Below are positions 9,275 through 17,401 of a stretch of DNA of 64,000 nt, in pieces. Source of the DNA: Streptomyces sp. Tue6028 (GTDB lineage: Bacteria; Actinomycetota; Actinomycetes; Streptomycetales; Streptomycetaceae). Numbering within the stretch: the stretch's first letter is position 1; each line of letters begins with the position of its first letter. The notes under the pieces were generated by a model, which worked only from the letters and a program-made list of their open reading frames with translations, was not told the origin of the DNA and ran no database searches. The DNA lies in assembly GCF_002300165.1 (NCBI RefSeq), contig NZ_MLCE01000022.1, positions 62,001 through 126,000 on the forward strand. Reading direction: 5' to 3'. The translations under genes and the position numbers were made by a program.

Positions 9275-11403
9275 CACCTGCCTCCGTTCCCGATCTCGTC
9301 GTCGTCGCCCGGGACGTGGAAGGGGCGGCCGGCCAGGGCGTCGGCCGGCCAGTCCCGCGAGGCCCGCCACAGCAGGGCGTTGCCCGCCGGCCGCAGGTTC
9401 GACAGCTGTTCCAGCTCGAAGCGCAGCCGCTCGGTCACCTTCGGGTCCGGCAGGACCAGTGGGTCGGTCAGCTGCCAGACGGCGTGCAGCAGCCGTCGCA
9501 CCCGCAGATGCAGCACGGCGTCCACGCTGTCCGGGGGTTGTTGCGCCGCGTCGGTGCGGCCGAGCGCGACGGAGGCCCGGTGGTCGTGGCCGTCGAAGTC
9601 CCGGCCGTCCGGGTCGTGCGGGTGGAAGTACGGCGCGGACGCGATGAAGAGCAGCGACGACAGCCAGACCCGGGTATCGGTGCGCGGGAAGGTGTCGCGC
9701 AGATGAGCCACCGCGGAGTCGGCCTTGCCCAGGGCGAGTTCGTGGTGCAGCCGATAGCGGGCGGTGTCCTGCGCGGCCGGCTCGCCGGTGTCCCGGTAGT
9801 GGTCGACGAGGGTGCGGTGCACGGCCCGCCAGCGTGCGTGGTCCGGGTCGCCGTGGTGCAGCCGCAGCAGGAGCAGGGCGCGCAGGAACGGGTCTCCGAC
9901 GAACTGTCCGGAGGCCGTCGGCCAGCCCTCCGCGGTGAGCCGCTCCTCCAGGTCGAGGACGCCCGACGCGCCGAAGTCCTCGGGGAGTTGGGCCTCGGCG
10001 AGCACGCACGCCGAGTCGCGGTCGTGCGCCGCGGCGAGCACGGTCAGCTCGTCGAGCCGCCCGCCGGGCACCAGGTGGGCGAGGAGCTCCTGATAGGTGG
10101 GGCGGCCGTCCCGGTCCTCGTGCAAGGCGACGTCGGCGGTGAGCAACTGGCCGAGGGAGTCGGCTCCTTGGGGCAGGTTCTGGCGTGCCGAGCCGGCGAG
10201 CAGGGTGATGCCGAGGGGGCTGCCGCCGGTCAGCCGGTGGGTGGCGTGCGGGAGGTGCGGGGGCACGTCCGCGGCGCCGGGTGCCGGGGACGGGCCCTGG
10301 GCGACGGTGTCGACGATGTGCAGCGTGTCGTCGGGCGTCAGCGGCGGCAGGGAGACGAGCAGCGCGCGCGAGGACGGTGAGGTGCCCGGTTCCCAGCCGC
10401 TCTCCCGGGCTGCCTCGGGGAGGGTGCGGCGGCCCGCGTTGCGCAGGGCGGGGTGGGCGTAGCCGCGCAGCGCCGCGCAGAAGACGACCTGGTCGGTGAT
10501 GCCGTCGGCGCGGTCGCGCAGGACCGGCTCCAGCAGGCCGAGGCCCGCCGGTTCCTGCACGTTGTCGATGAGGACGACGGGGCGCCCGCGCCGGTGCGAA
10601 CGCTGCATGACGCCCGAGTAGGCGTCGTCGAGGTCGGCGAGCAGGGCCCGTACGAGATGGCGTTCGGCGTGCCGGAGCGAGTCGCCGCCTGCCCGGAAGT
10701 GCCGGGACAGCAGGATGAGGGCCAGCTTGGGGCTGCCGCCCGCGTTCGGGTAGTCCCGGTACCAGGTGGCGGCCTTGCGCAGTCGGCGATGGGCCGGGGC
10801 GATGCCCTCGGCGAACGCCTCCAGGGTCGCCTCGATGATCGGTTCCACCACCGGGCCGGTGCCGCTCATCGAGGCGACGAGCTTGGAGATGACCTTGCTC
10901 ACCCAGCGGCCGGCGAAGCCCGACAGCCACGAGCCGGTCTCGTTGAGCAGCAGGATGCGTTCCGCCTCCTGCCGGATGCGCGGCACGTCGCGGTTGCTCC
11001 AGCCGCCCGCGGCCACGGCGAGCAGACCCGCCGCCAGTCTCGGAAAACCGATCCGCCCGGCGCCCGTCACCGGCTCGGCGAGCTGTTCGGCGATCGTGGT
11101 GAGCGCCTGTCCGACCGGTGACCAGGCCTCCGCGGGACGCTCGGGCGGCGGGGCGGCGAACTGGCGGTCCTCGCCGTCGATCAGCGCGACGGGCGTGTGT
11201 CCGCGGTAGGCGTCGCGCAGCTCCCGCAGCACGGCGCTCTTGCCGAGCCCGCGCCCGCCCGCGAACACCACGAAGGGCAGTTCGCCGGGGTGTTCGTACG
11301 GCGTCGAGCGGAGTTGGTACGGACGCAGACCGACGAGCCGGGACGCGAGTCCGGGCGGATCGGTGTCGAACAGCGCTCCCCGGCCGTGCAGCCCTGTGTG
11401 CAC
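9274..11403 (-). CDS. STAND-like P-loop ATPase
   Basis: 709-residue cytosolic protein. Walker A is GGRGLGKS at residues 49-56 and a Walker B-like RPVVLIDNVQE lies near 275, followed by a long helical C-terminal region (about 400-709) like the winged-helix and repeat arms of STAND/AP-ATPases. The GTG start is preceded by AGGGGGAG. The Shine-Dalgarno position and the TGATG overlap with the receptor gene downstream define a two-gene operon. Likely a nucleotide-driven switch responding to the membrane receptor; target unknown. No effector domain is recognisable in the protein. Confidence 0.65.
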   Translation of the reverse strand: MHTGLHGRGALFDTDPPGLASRLVGLRPYQLRSTPYEHPGELPFVVFAGGRGLGKSAVLRELRDAYRGHTPVALIDGEDRQFAAPPPERPAEAWSPVGQALTTIAEQLAEPVTGAGRIGFPRLAAGLLAVAAGGWSNRDVPRIRQEAERILLLNETGSWLSGFAGRWVSKVISKLVASMSGTGPVVEPIIEATLEAFAEGIAPAHRRLRKAATWYRDYPNAGGSPKLALILLSRHFRAGGDSLRHAERHLVRALLADLDDAYSGVMQRSHRRGRPVVLIDNVQEPAGLGLLEPVLRDRADGITDQVVFCAALRGYAHPALRNAGRRTLPEAARESGWEPGTSPSSRALLVSLPPLTPDDTLHIVDTVAQGPSPAPGAADVPPHLPHATHRLTGGSPLGITLLAGSARQNLPQGADSLGQLLTADVALHEDRDGRPTYQELLAHLVPGGRLDELTVLAAAHDRDSACVLAEAQLPEDFGASGVLDLEERLTAEGWPTASGQFVGDPFLRALLLLRLHHGDPDHARWRAVHRTLVDHYRDTGEPAAQDTARYRLHHELALGKADSAVAHLRDTFPRTDTRVWLSSLLFIASAPYFHPHDPDGRDFDGHDHRASVALGRTDAAQQPPDSVDAVLHLRVRRLLHAVWQLTDPLVLPDPKVTERLRFELEQLSNLRPAGNALLWRASRDWPADALAGRPFHVPGDDDEIGNGGR

Positions 11404-11531
11404 CGCATCTCCCCCTGGCGCGGTCCGGTCCGATGTGCTGCTGTGAGGTGTATCAACACCAGTGTAAAAAGGGGGAGTTGGTTCGGGATAGGGCGCACGG
11501 TGTCCGTTGGGTTACGAAAAGTGTCCGCCGG

Positions 11532-12515
11532 TCAGCCGACTGTGATCGAGTTCAGCTTCTCGCGCAGGTAGACGTGCGAGTCGACGGGCTCGTACACGAC
11601 ACGGCCCACGGGTGCGGGGACGGACTCGACGAGGGTCCCCGGCGTGCACTCGCCGAAGTAGACCAGCGACATCAGCTCCTCCGCCGGTGCGTCCGAGGGC
11701 GGCGGCAGCACCCGGTGGCGCCCCGAACGCCACCGGTCGCCCGTCCAACGGGCCATCAGGTCACCGATGTTGATGGTGAAAGCCGCCGGGTCGAAGGGCG
11801 CGTCCTGCCAGCCTCCCTCGTCCGTATGCACCTGGAGACCACCGCGGCCCTCCTGGCGGTCGAGGATCGTGACCGTGCCGAAGTCGGTGTGCGGGCCGAT
11901 GCGGAACTGGCCCGGCTCGGGCTCGCCGAGCACCTCCGTCCCCGGATACCAGTTGATGTTGAAGCCGTACGTCGGGTGGTCCATGTGCCGGGTGAAGAAG
12001 TCCGGTGCGAGCCCCAGCGCCTCGCCGAGCAGGACGAGCAGCCGGTTCTCCAGCTCGCCCATCCTTGCCAGGTACTCCTCGCACAGTTCCCGCAGCTCCG
12101 GGACCTCGGCCGGCCAGACGTTCGGCGCGTACCACTCGGCGTTGACCTCGGGGTCCTCGAAGGGCTCGTGCGTGGCGAAGGTCAGCGATTCCTTGAGGTC
12201 GGGCGGTGTCTCGGTGCCCTCCGCGTAGGCGTTGGCCTCGGCGCCCGGGCCGAGCCAGCCGCGCCCCCCGACCCGGGCGGCGTACGGCTGCTTCACGGCG
12301 GCGGGCAGGGTGAAGAAGGCGCGGGCGGCGGTGCGGATGCGGGCGCGCAGCGCCGGGTCGACGCCGTGCCCGGTGACGAGCAGGAAGCCCGCCGTGCGGA
12401 GGGCGTCGTCGACGGTGCGGGCGGTGGCGGCGCGGGCGTCCGGGTCGCCGGAGAGCCAGGGCCGCAGGTCGACGGTGGGGATGCGGGGGCCGGCCGGGGC
12501 CTTCGGGTCAGTCAC
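11532..12515 (-). CDS. Isopenicillin N synthase-family 2OG-Fe(II) oxygenase
   Basis: 327-residue non-haem iron oxygenase. It has an N-terminal DIOX_N-like region (IPTVDLRPWLSGD) and a double-stranded beta-helix core with the iron facial triad HTD (in IGPHTDFGTVTILD) and a distal His in RSGRHRV. Typical reactions are hydroxylation, desaturation or cyclisation with 2-oxoglutarate; the substrate is unknown. The GTG start lies inside the end of the deaminase gene (8-bp overlap), so the two are coupled. It is not in a recognisable biosynthetic cluster, which suggests nucleobase or amino-acid catabolism rather than antibiotic synthesis. Confidence 0.85.
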   Translation of the reverse strand: MTDPKAPAGPRIPTVDLRPWLSGDPDARAATARTVDDALRTAGFLLVTGHGVDPALRARIRTAARAFFTLPAAVKQPYAARVGGRGWLGPGAEANAYAEGTETPPDLKESLTFATHEPFEDPEVNAEWYAPNVWPAEVPELRELCEEYLARMGELENRLLVLLGEALGLAPDFFTRHMDHPTYGFNINWYPGTEVLGEPEPGQFRIGPHTDFGTVTILDRQEGRGGLQVHTDEGGWQDAPFDPAAFTINIGDLMARWTGDRWRSGRHRVLPPPSDAPAEELMSLVYFGECTPGTLVESVPAPVGRVVYEPVDSHVYLREKLNSITVG

Positions 12516-12966
12516 CGATGTCCTCGTTCCACAGTGCGGGGTCGTCCTCGATGAAGGCGCGCATCAGCGCGGCGCACTCCGGATCGTCCAGCACGACGAT
12601 CTCCACACCGTGCCCGGCGAGCCAGTCGTGGCCGCCGTGGAAGGTCTCCGCCTCGCCGACGACGACCCGGGAGATGCCGAACTGCCGGACCAGGCCGCTG
12701 CAGTACCAGCACGGCGAGAGCGTGGTCACCATGGTCGTCCCTCGGTAGGACCGCTGCCGTCCCGCGGCCCGGAAGGCGGCCGTCTCGGCGTGCGCCGAGG
12801 GGTCGCCGTCCTGGACCCGGCGGTTGTGGCCGCGGCCCAGCAGGGTGCCGTCCGCGCCGTACAGCGCCGCCCCGATGGGGATGCCGCCCTCGGCGCGCCC
12901 GGCGCGGGCCTCCGCGAGGGCGACGGCGAGCCACGCGCGCGCCCGTGCCTGATCGATGCGCTCCAT
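12508..12966 (-). CDS. Nucleoside/cytosine deaminase family protein
   Basis: 152-residue zinc deaminase of the CDA fold. The catalytic HAE motif (DPSAHAETAAFR) and the zinc cysteines in SPCWYCSGLV are both intact, separated as in yeast-type cytosine deaminase and tRNA/guanine deaminases. The C-terminal segment FHGGHDWLAGHGVEI resembles the cytosine-deaminase-like branch. It is followed with overlap by the 2OG oxygenase, suggesting a two-step modification of a nitrogen heterocycle (inference). Confidence 0.85.
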   Translation of the reverse strand: MERIDQARARAWLAVALAEARAGRAEGGIPIGAALYGADGTLLGRGHNRRVQDGDPSAHAETAAFRAAGRQRSYRGTTMVTTLSPCWYCSGLVRQFGISRVVVGEAETFHGGHDWLAGHGVEIVVLDDPECAALMRAFIEDDPALWNEDIGD

Positions 12967-13012
12967 GCCTCCACTCTCCTGTGGCCGGAACGCCGGGGCA
13001 ACGACGCGGCAC

Positions 13013-13084
13013 GCCGCCGGTCGCGCCGCGCCGCGGTCGTGCGGTGCCGCCGATCGCGCCGCGCAGTGCCGCCGGTCGCGCCGC
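13013..13084. repeat. Three copies of a 17-bp GC-rich repeat
   Basis: GCCGCCGGTCGCGCCGC occurs at 13013-13029 and 13068-13084, and with one change at 13046-13062, in the 177-bp gap between the psd stop and the deaminase start. Spacing is uneven (33 and 22 bp). No function evident. Confidence 0.5.
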
Positions 13085-13143
13085 AGTCGTGCCGCGTCCC
13101 CGCCGTCAGGCCGGTGAGCCGAGGAGCCGGCCGCGGACGGTCC

Positions 13144-13782
13144 TCAGTCGCGGTCGAGTCGGGTGATGCCGGCCGTGGTCTTCTGACCGACCTCGACCGC
13201 GGGCTCCACACCCTCCGGGAGGTAGATGTCGACGCGCGAGCCGAATCGGATCAGGCCGATCCGCTCGCCCTGCTCGACCTTGGTGCCCTCGGGGACGTAG
13301 GGCACGATGCGGCGGGCCACCGTGCCGGCGATCTGGATCATCTCGATGTCGCCGAGCTCGGTGTCGAAGTGCCAGACGACGCGTTCGTTGTTCTCGCTCT
13401 CCTTGTTGAACGCCGGAACGAACCCACCGGGGATGTGCTCGACCGACGTCACCGTGCCGGACAGCGGCGCGCGGTTGACGTGGACGTTGAGCGGGCTCAT
13501 GAAGATCGCGACGCGGGTGCGCCCGTCCTTCCACGGCATGATGCTCTGCACCACACCGTCGGCGGGCGAGATGACCCGGCCCGGAGCGATCTCGCGCTCG
13601 GGGTCGCGGAAGAACCACAGCATGCCGGCCGCGAGCGCGGTGGCGGGCACGGCCACGGCCTTGGCGGCGCCGGAGCGGCGCGCGCGGACGAGACTGAGCG
13701 CCGCGGTGGCCACGGTCGGGACGAGCCACGGCGATGCTCCGCGCGCGAGACGCATCGGACGGGCACCGGCAGGAACGGACAC
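13144..13782 (-). CDS. psd: Phosphatidylserine decarboxylase
   Basis: 212-residue enzyme making phosphatidylethanolamine from phosphatidylserine at the membrane. It is the short PSD class: a hydrophobic N-terminal stretch (SPWLVPTVATAALSL, AVPATALAAGMLWFF), FFRDPEREI, HVNRAPLSG, and the self-cleavage GS in RFGSRVDIYLP, where the serine becomes the pyruvoyl cofactor. The frame is open to 13941, but the GTG at 13782 has AGGAG five bases upstream and gives the usual length. pssA, often next to psd in Streptomyces, is not present here. Confidence 0.92.
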   Translation of the reverse strand: MSVPAGARPMRLARGASPWLVPTVATAALSLVRARRSGAAKAVAVPATALAAGMLWFFRDPEREIAPGRVISPADGVVQSIMPWKDGRTRVAIFMSPLNVHVNRAPLSGTVTSVEHIPGGFVPAFNKESENNERVVWHFDTELGDIEMIQIAGTVARRIVPYVPEGTKVEQGERIGLIRFGSRVDIYLPEGVEPAVEVGQKTTAGITRLDRD

Positions 13783-13976
13783 GAGAACTCCTGAGCATGA
13801 GGTTCGGACGGGGTTTCCATGCTGCCGCGTCCCCCGCGGGCCGAGGCTCCACCTGCATGACGGTGTCGGGCCGTCCCGGAGGCCGACTGCGCGGCGGCCC
13901 CCTCGTCCCCGGGGTGGACGGCGGCGGAAGCAGCCTTCCACCTGGGGGAGTACGGCGCGAACCCGCCCGGCCGCGG

Positions 13977-15128
13977 TCAGCGGTCGCGGGACCGCGCGTA
14001 CTGCCGGGCCAACGCGCGGAAGGACTCCTTCGGTTCCCAGTGCCAGCCGGACTCCGGGTCGCCCGGACGGTTCTCGATCGGTTTGACGAGGCCGTAGCTC
14101 GCCATGTCGAGGTCGTGGCGCGGGTCGTGCGGGCGGTGCGGGGCGTCCGGGGAGACGAAGGTGTACGCCATCGCCGAGTAGAGCCCCATCGACTCGAACA
14201 CCGCCAGCACGTCCGTCAGGTACGCGGCCTGGGCGCGTTCGCTGCGCACCAGGCCCTTCCGTATCTCGGGCGGCTCCTTCGTACGGTCGACGACGTCCCA
14301 GCCCATGCCGCCCAGTTCCGGCGCTCCCCGGAAGGTGCAGCAGCCGAACTCCATGACGGCGACGGGCTTGCCGAAGCGGCGGTAGCGGGCCAGATCGCGG
14401 ACGTACTGGTCGCGCCGCCCGAACCAGCCGTAGTAGTCGAGGCCGACGAGGTCGAACTGCCGCCAGTCCACGTCCTCGTCCTGCGCGGCGGCGTACGTCA
14501 GCCGTCCGCCGAAGACGGACCGGCCGGTCGACGCGGCCCGCGCCGTGAACCGGCGCAGTTCCCGTGCGGTGCGTACGGGGTCGTAGTTGCCCTTGAGCAG
14601 GTTCTCCACCCGTTCCAGGATGTTCGCGCCGGGCACGATCCCGGGGACGTACAGCAGGAACTCGCAGCCCACGCTGAGGTGCACCCGGGCGCCCTGCCGG
14701 CGCAGCCGCTCGGCGAAGGCGCCGGTCTCCGCGAGGTGGTCGAGGATGTCCCGCTCAGGCACGTCCCCGAGGGTCGGTTCGAGCCAGACGCCGAGCCCGC
14801 GCTCCGCCGCCTCGCCCGCGGTGGCGGTGAGCCGCTCGACGCCGTCTCCGGTCACCTTGACGGAGTCGGCGTGCAGATCGCGGGCGACGGCCCGCAGATC
14901 CGCGCGCATCCGCCGGGCACTCCACCCGGTCGCGGGTGTCTCGCCCTCCCCGACCTCGTACACCACTCCCCGGTACGACAGTCCGCGCCCCCGCCGGCCT
15001 GCTGTCGCGGCCGGGGCCGCCGCGGCCGCCCGGGCCTGTCCCGCGGCCCCCGCCGACAGCGCCACCGCGCCCCCGGCCCCCGCGGCCAGCCCCAGGAACC
15101 GTGCCCTGCTGATCCCCCGCGTTCCCAT
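13977..15128 (-). CDS. Secreted TIM-barrel-like protein (glycoside-hydrolase-like)
   Basis: 383-residue exported protein. The signal peptide (SRARFLGLAAGAGGAVALSAGAAGQARA) resembles a Tat signal but has RAR rather than RR, so the route is uncertain. The mature part has beta/alpha-barrel-type segments: SYRGVVYEVGEG, LGVWLEPTLGD, VHLSVGCEFLLYVPG, FDLVGLDYYGWFG, KPVAVMEFGCCTFRG. The last resembles a strand-end acidic residue of a retaining glycosidase. I recall relatives annotated as abortive infection proteins in Streptomyces, without evidence for that role. It stands alone on the minus strand. Confidence 0.55.
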   Translation of the reverse strand: MGTRGISRARFLGLAAGAGGAVALSAGAAGQARAAAAAPAATAGRRGRGLSYRGVVYEVGEGETPATGWSARRMRADLRAVARDLHADSVKVTGDGVERLTATAGEAAERGLGVWLEPTLGDVPERDILDHLAETGAFAERLRRQGARVHLSVGCEFLLYVPGIVPGANILERVENLLKGNYDPVRTARELRRFTARAASTGRSVFGGRLTYAAAQDEDVDWRQFDLVGLDYYGWFGRRDQYVRDLARYRRFGKPVAVMEFGCCTFRGAPELGGMGWDVVDRTKEPPEIRKGLVRSERAQAAYLTDVLAVFESMGLYSAMAYTFVSPDAPHRPHDPRHDLDMASYGLVKPIENRPGDPESGWHWEPKESFRALARQYARSRDR

Positions 15129-15344
15129 CGCGCCTCCCGATGCCCTTGGTCGTGCACCCAGTCTGGGAACCGTCCGGGGCGCCCGTCGTCGGCCGATGGT
15201 CTACGGAGTCGGTCCGAAGGATGCGGGCGGGTGCGACCGAGGAAAGGGCGAGCGGCATTCCGGACCCCGACCACATCACGGTGGAGGCGACGGTCCGGGA
15301 GCAGGGCCGACCCCGCCGGACCGGGCTCGCCGCGGGCGCGGAGC

Positions 15345-16319
15345 TCAGTCGGCCACCCTCAGGAGCAGCTTCCCGGTGCTGGTCCGGGATCCCATCAACC
15401 GGTGCGCCTCCGGCGCGTCCTTCAGCGGGAACTCCGCGCTCACCGGCAGGGACACCGTGCCGTCGACGACCGTACGGAAGGCCTTCTCGGCGATCTCACG
15501 GAGCGCGGCGGGTGCGGTCCGGGCCAGGCCGAGGATGGAGAAGCCCGCGACGGACAGGCCGGTGGGGTAGAGCTCGGGCTGGCCCACCGTCCAGGGTTCC
15601 GCGCCGCCCGCGTTCCCGTAGGAGACCAGGCGGCCGAAGGGGGCGAGGGAGGCCAGGCTGTCGCGCAGGGTGTCGCCGCCGACCGGGTCCAGGGCCACGT
15701 CGACGCCGCGGCCGTCGGTCGCCGCGCGGAGCTCGTCGGTGAAGGAGCCCACGAAGACCTCGTCGTAGCCCTGCTCGGCGGCGTACTCCGCCTTCGCGGC
15801 GGCCGACACCACGCCGTACACCGTCCCGGCGCCCGCCGCCTTCGCCAACTGCCCCAGGACGGTGCCGACACCGCCCGCCGCGCCCTGCACGAGCACGGTC
15901 TCGCCCGGCTGGAGCCGGCCGACGGTGTGCAGCAGGGCGTAGGCGGTCGGCACGACCGTCGGGAGGGTGGCGCCGGTGCGCAGGTCGACCCCGGCCGGGA
16001 GCGGGAACACGGTCACCGCGTCGGCCACGGTCACGTCCGCGTACGCGCCACCCTCCGTCAGCGCGGCGACCTCCTGACCGACGGTCAGTCCCTCGACGCC
16101 CGCCCCGACCGCTCTGATCCGACCCGACACCTCCAGTCCGGGCACGAACGGGAGGCCCGGCACCCGGTAGCCCTCGGACCTCGCCTTCAGGTCGGCGAAG
16201 TTCACACCGGTGTACGCGACGTCGATGCTCACCTGCCCGGGTCCCGGCTCCGGGACCTGCGTCTCCACGACCCGAAGGACCTCGGGACCGCCGTACTCCT
16301 CGAACTCGACTGCGCGCAT
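15345..16319 (-). CDS. Zinc-binding-type quinone oxidoreductase (MDR superfamily)
   Basis: 324-residue NADPH-dependent oxidoreductase of the medium-chain superfamily: GroES-like N-terminal domain (EEYGGPEVLRVVETQVPEPG; VAYTGVNFADLKARS), then a Rossmann domain with VLVQGAAGGVGTVLGQLA. The catalytic zinc ligands of alcohol dehydrogenases are absent, as in quinone reductases. It is divergent from an ArsR gene, with 96 bp between starts that contain three GAACACTC half-sites, so it is probably that regulator's target. Confidence 0.9.
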   Translation of the reverse strand: MRAVEFEEYGGPEVLRVVETQVPEPGPGQVSIDVAYTGVNFADLKARSEGYRVPGLPFVPGLEVSGRIRAVGAGVEGLTVGQEVAALTEGGAYADVTVADAVTVFPLPAGVDLRTGATLPTVVPTAYALLHTVGRLQPGETVLVQGAAGGVGTVLGQLAKAAGAGTVYGVVSAAAKAEYAAEQGYDEVFVGSFTDELRAATDGRGVDVALDPVGGDTLRDSLASLAPFGRLVSYGNAGGAEPWTVGQPELYPTGLSVAGFSILGLARTAPAALREIAEKAFRTVVDGTVSLPVSAEFPLKDAPEAHRLMGSRTSTGKLLLRVAD

Positions 16320-16334
16320 GGCACACCCCTCCGC

Positions 16335-16388
16335 GAGTGTTCAACGAAAAGCGAACACTCGGGAGTGTATGGTTTTCATCGAACACTC
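16335..16388. promoter_or_regulatory. Putative ArsR operator array (three GAACACTC half-sites)
   Basis: GAGTGTTC (16335-16342) and GAACACTC (16353-16360) form an 8-bp inverted repeat with 10 bp between, and a third copy GAACACTC lies at 16381-16388. The sites fill the divergent promoter region between the quinone oxidoreductase (-) and the ArsR gene (+). Confidence 0.6.
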
Positions 16389-16415
16389 CGCAAGGGGCGA
16401 CGAGGGGAGCACGGC

Positions 16416-16757
16416 GTGGCACAGCGGACCGGCACCAGCCATCGGGCCGCGCCCGAGCACACCCACCCGGACCAGGTGTCCGTGCAGACCGCCCTGGCCG
16501 CCCTCGCCGACCCCGTACGCATCACGCTGGTGCGGGAGTTGGCCGACTCCGCGGAGTGGAGCCGCAGTTGCGGCAGCTTCGACGTGCCCGTCGGCAAGGC
16601 GGCCCTCAGCCATCACTTCGCGGTGCTGCGCGGCGCGGGACTCGTGGAGCAGCGCGACGAGGGGCCCAAGCGCGTCAACCGCCTGCGCCGCGACGAGTTC
16701 GACACCCGCTTCCCCGGCCTTCTCGCGCTCGTCCTGCGGGACGCTCAGGACGGCTGA
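16416..16757 (+). CDS. ArsR-family winged-helix regulator
   Basis: 113-residue DNA-binding protein: an HTH core ALAALADPVRITLVREL, a recognition region KAALSHHFAVLRGAGLVEQRDEG, and a winged segment. The metal-binding ELCVCDL motif of classical ArsR is absent; a single CGSFDVP cysteine sits in the same place, so a non-metal or redox signal is likely. The GTG at 16416 is chosen for its GGGGAG Shine-Dalgarno and because it gives a normal ArsR length. It probably controls itself and the divergent oxidoreductase. Confidence 0.85.
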   Translation: MAQRTGTSHRAAPEHTHPDQVSVQTALAALADPVRITLVRELADSAEWSRSCGSFDVPVGKAALSHHFAVLRGAGLVEQRDEGPKRVNRLRRDEFDTRFPGLLALVLRDAQDG

Positions 16758-17290
16758 GGCGCACCGGGGTGCCGCCCCTGCCCGGGTGGCGGGCCCGTGA
16801 CGACGGGCTGCGAGGGCGTCGCACCGACGGGTTCGGTCGGTTCCAGGACCGCGTAGTCCGCGAAATGGCGCCGGTAGCGCGTGTGTCGGGTGTCCTGGGT
16901 GTGCAGGCGCTGCCACTCCTCGACCTCGGCCGGGTCCGGGCGCGGGCCGGACCCCGCGCCGCAGTCGGCCTCGTCCCCCGAGACGCAGTGCGCCTCGTAC
17001 TCCGGCTCCGCCGTCGCGTCCTGCACGATCACGTACGGCACGTACCGGAAGACGCGGCGCCTGTCCGTGGCCTTCGCGGAACGGGCGTTGGCGGCCCGCA
17101 CGCCCGCGCCGAGCCGCTCCTCCGGTGTCGCCGGTCGGATCAGCGCCGGGTCCGCCTCCCACTCCCGGCCGCCGCCGACGGGCCGCAGCATCGCGTACGG
17201 GCCCGCCTGGCCGCGGTATTCGCCGACCCTGCCCGTCCGCGGGTCGTGGACGATCGTTCCCGGTTCCCACTGCTTCGCCTGCCCGGCCAT
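16745..17290 (-). CDS. Two-part protein with a DUF7848-like C-terminal domain
   Basis: 181-residue protein of unknown function. The N-terminal part (about 5-55) resembles the small proteins that accompany XRE-DUF397 genes (GTIVHDPRTGRVGEYRG, then MLRPVGGGREWEADP). The C-terminal part has the pattern RYVPYVIVQDATAEPEYEAH, a cysteine pair CVSGDEADCG and HTRYRRHFADYAVL, which I match from memory to DUF7848. ATG 17290 is chosen over GTG 17314 because GGAG precedes it. It overlaps the 3' end of the ArsR gene by 13 bp and is divergent from the XRE regulator. Confidence 0.6.
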   Translation of the reverse strand: MAGQAKQWEPGTIVHDPRTGRVGEYRGQAGPYAMLRPVGGGREWEADPALIRPATPEERLGAGVRAANARSAKATDRRRVFRYVPYVIVQDATAEPEYEAHCVSGDEADCGAGSGPRPDPAEVEEWQRLHTQDTRHTRYRRHFADYAVLEPTEPVGATPSQPVVTGPPPGQGRHPGAPQPS

Positions 17291-17367
17291 GTTCGCTCCG
17301 CACCGCTCGGTCACCCTGTGTGTATCGAGCGTCGCGGAGGGGAACGGTCGGTATCAATGCCGGACGC

Positions 17368-17388
17368 GTGACAGTGGCCCACTGTCAC
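17368..17388. promoter_or_regulatory. Perfect 21-bp palindrome upstream of the XRE gene
   Basis: GTGACAGTGG and CCACTGTCAC flank a single central C, giving a perfect 10+1+10 palindrome that ends 13 bp before the GTG of the XRE/DUF5753 gene. It lies in the divergent region with the DUF7848-like gene. Position and symmetry suggest an operator for the adjacent regulator. Confidence 0.6.
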
Positions 17389-17401
17389 GGAGGGGGATGC
17401 C

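Noticed and set aside
13734..16415. Long plus-strand frame leading into the ArsR gene
   Set aside because: Shadow of psd and the secreted protein; only the end from 16416 is protein-like.
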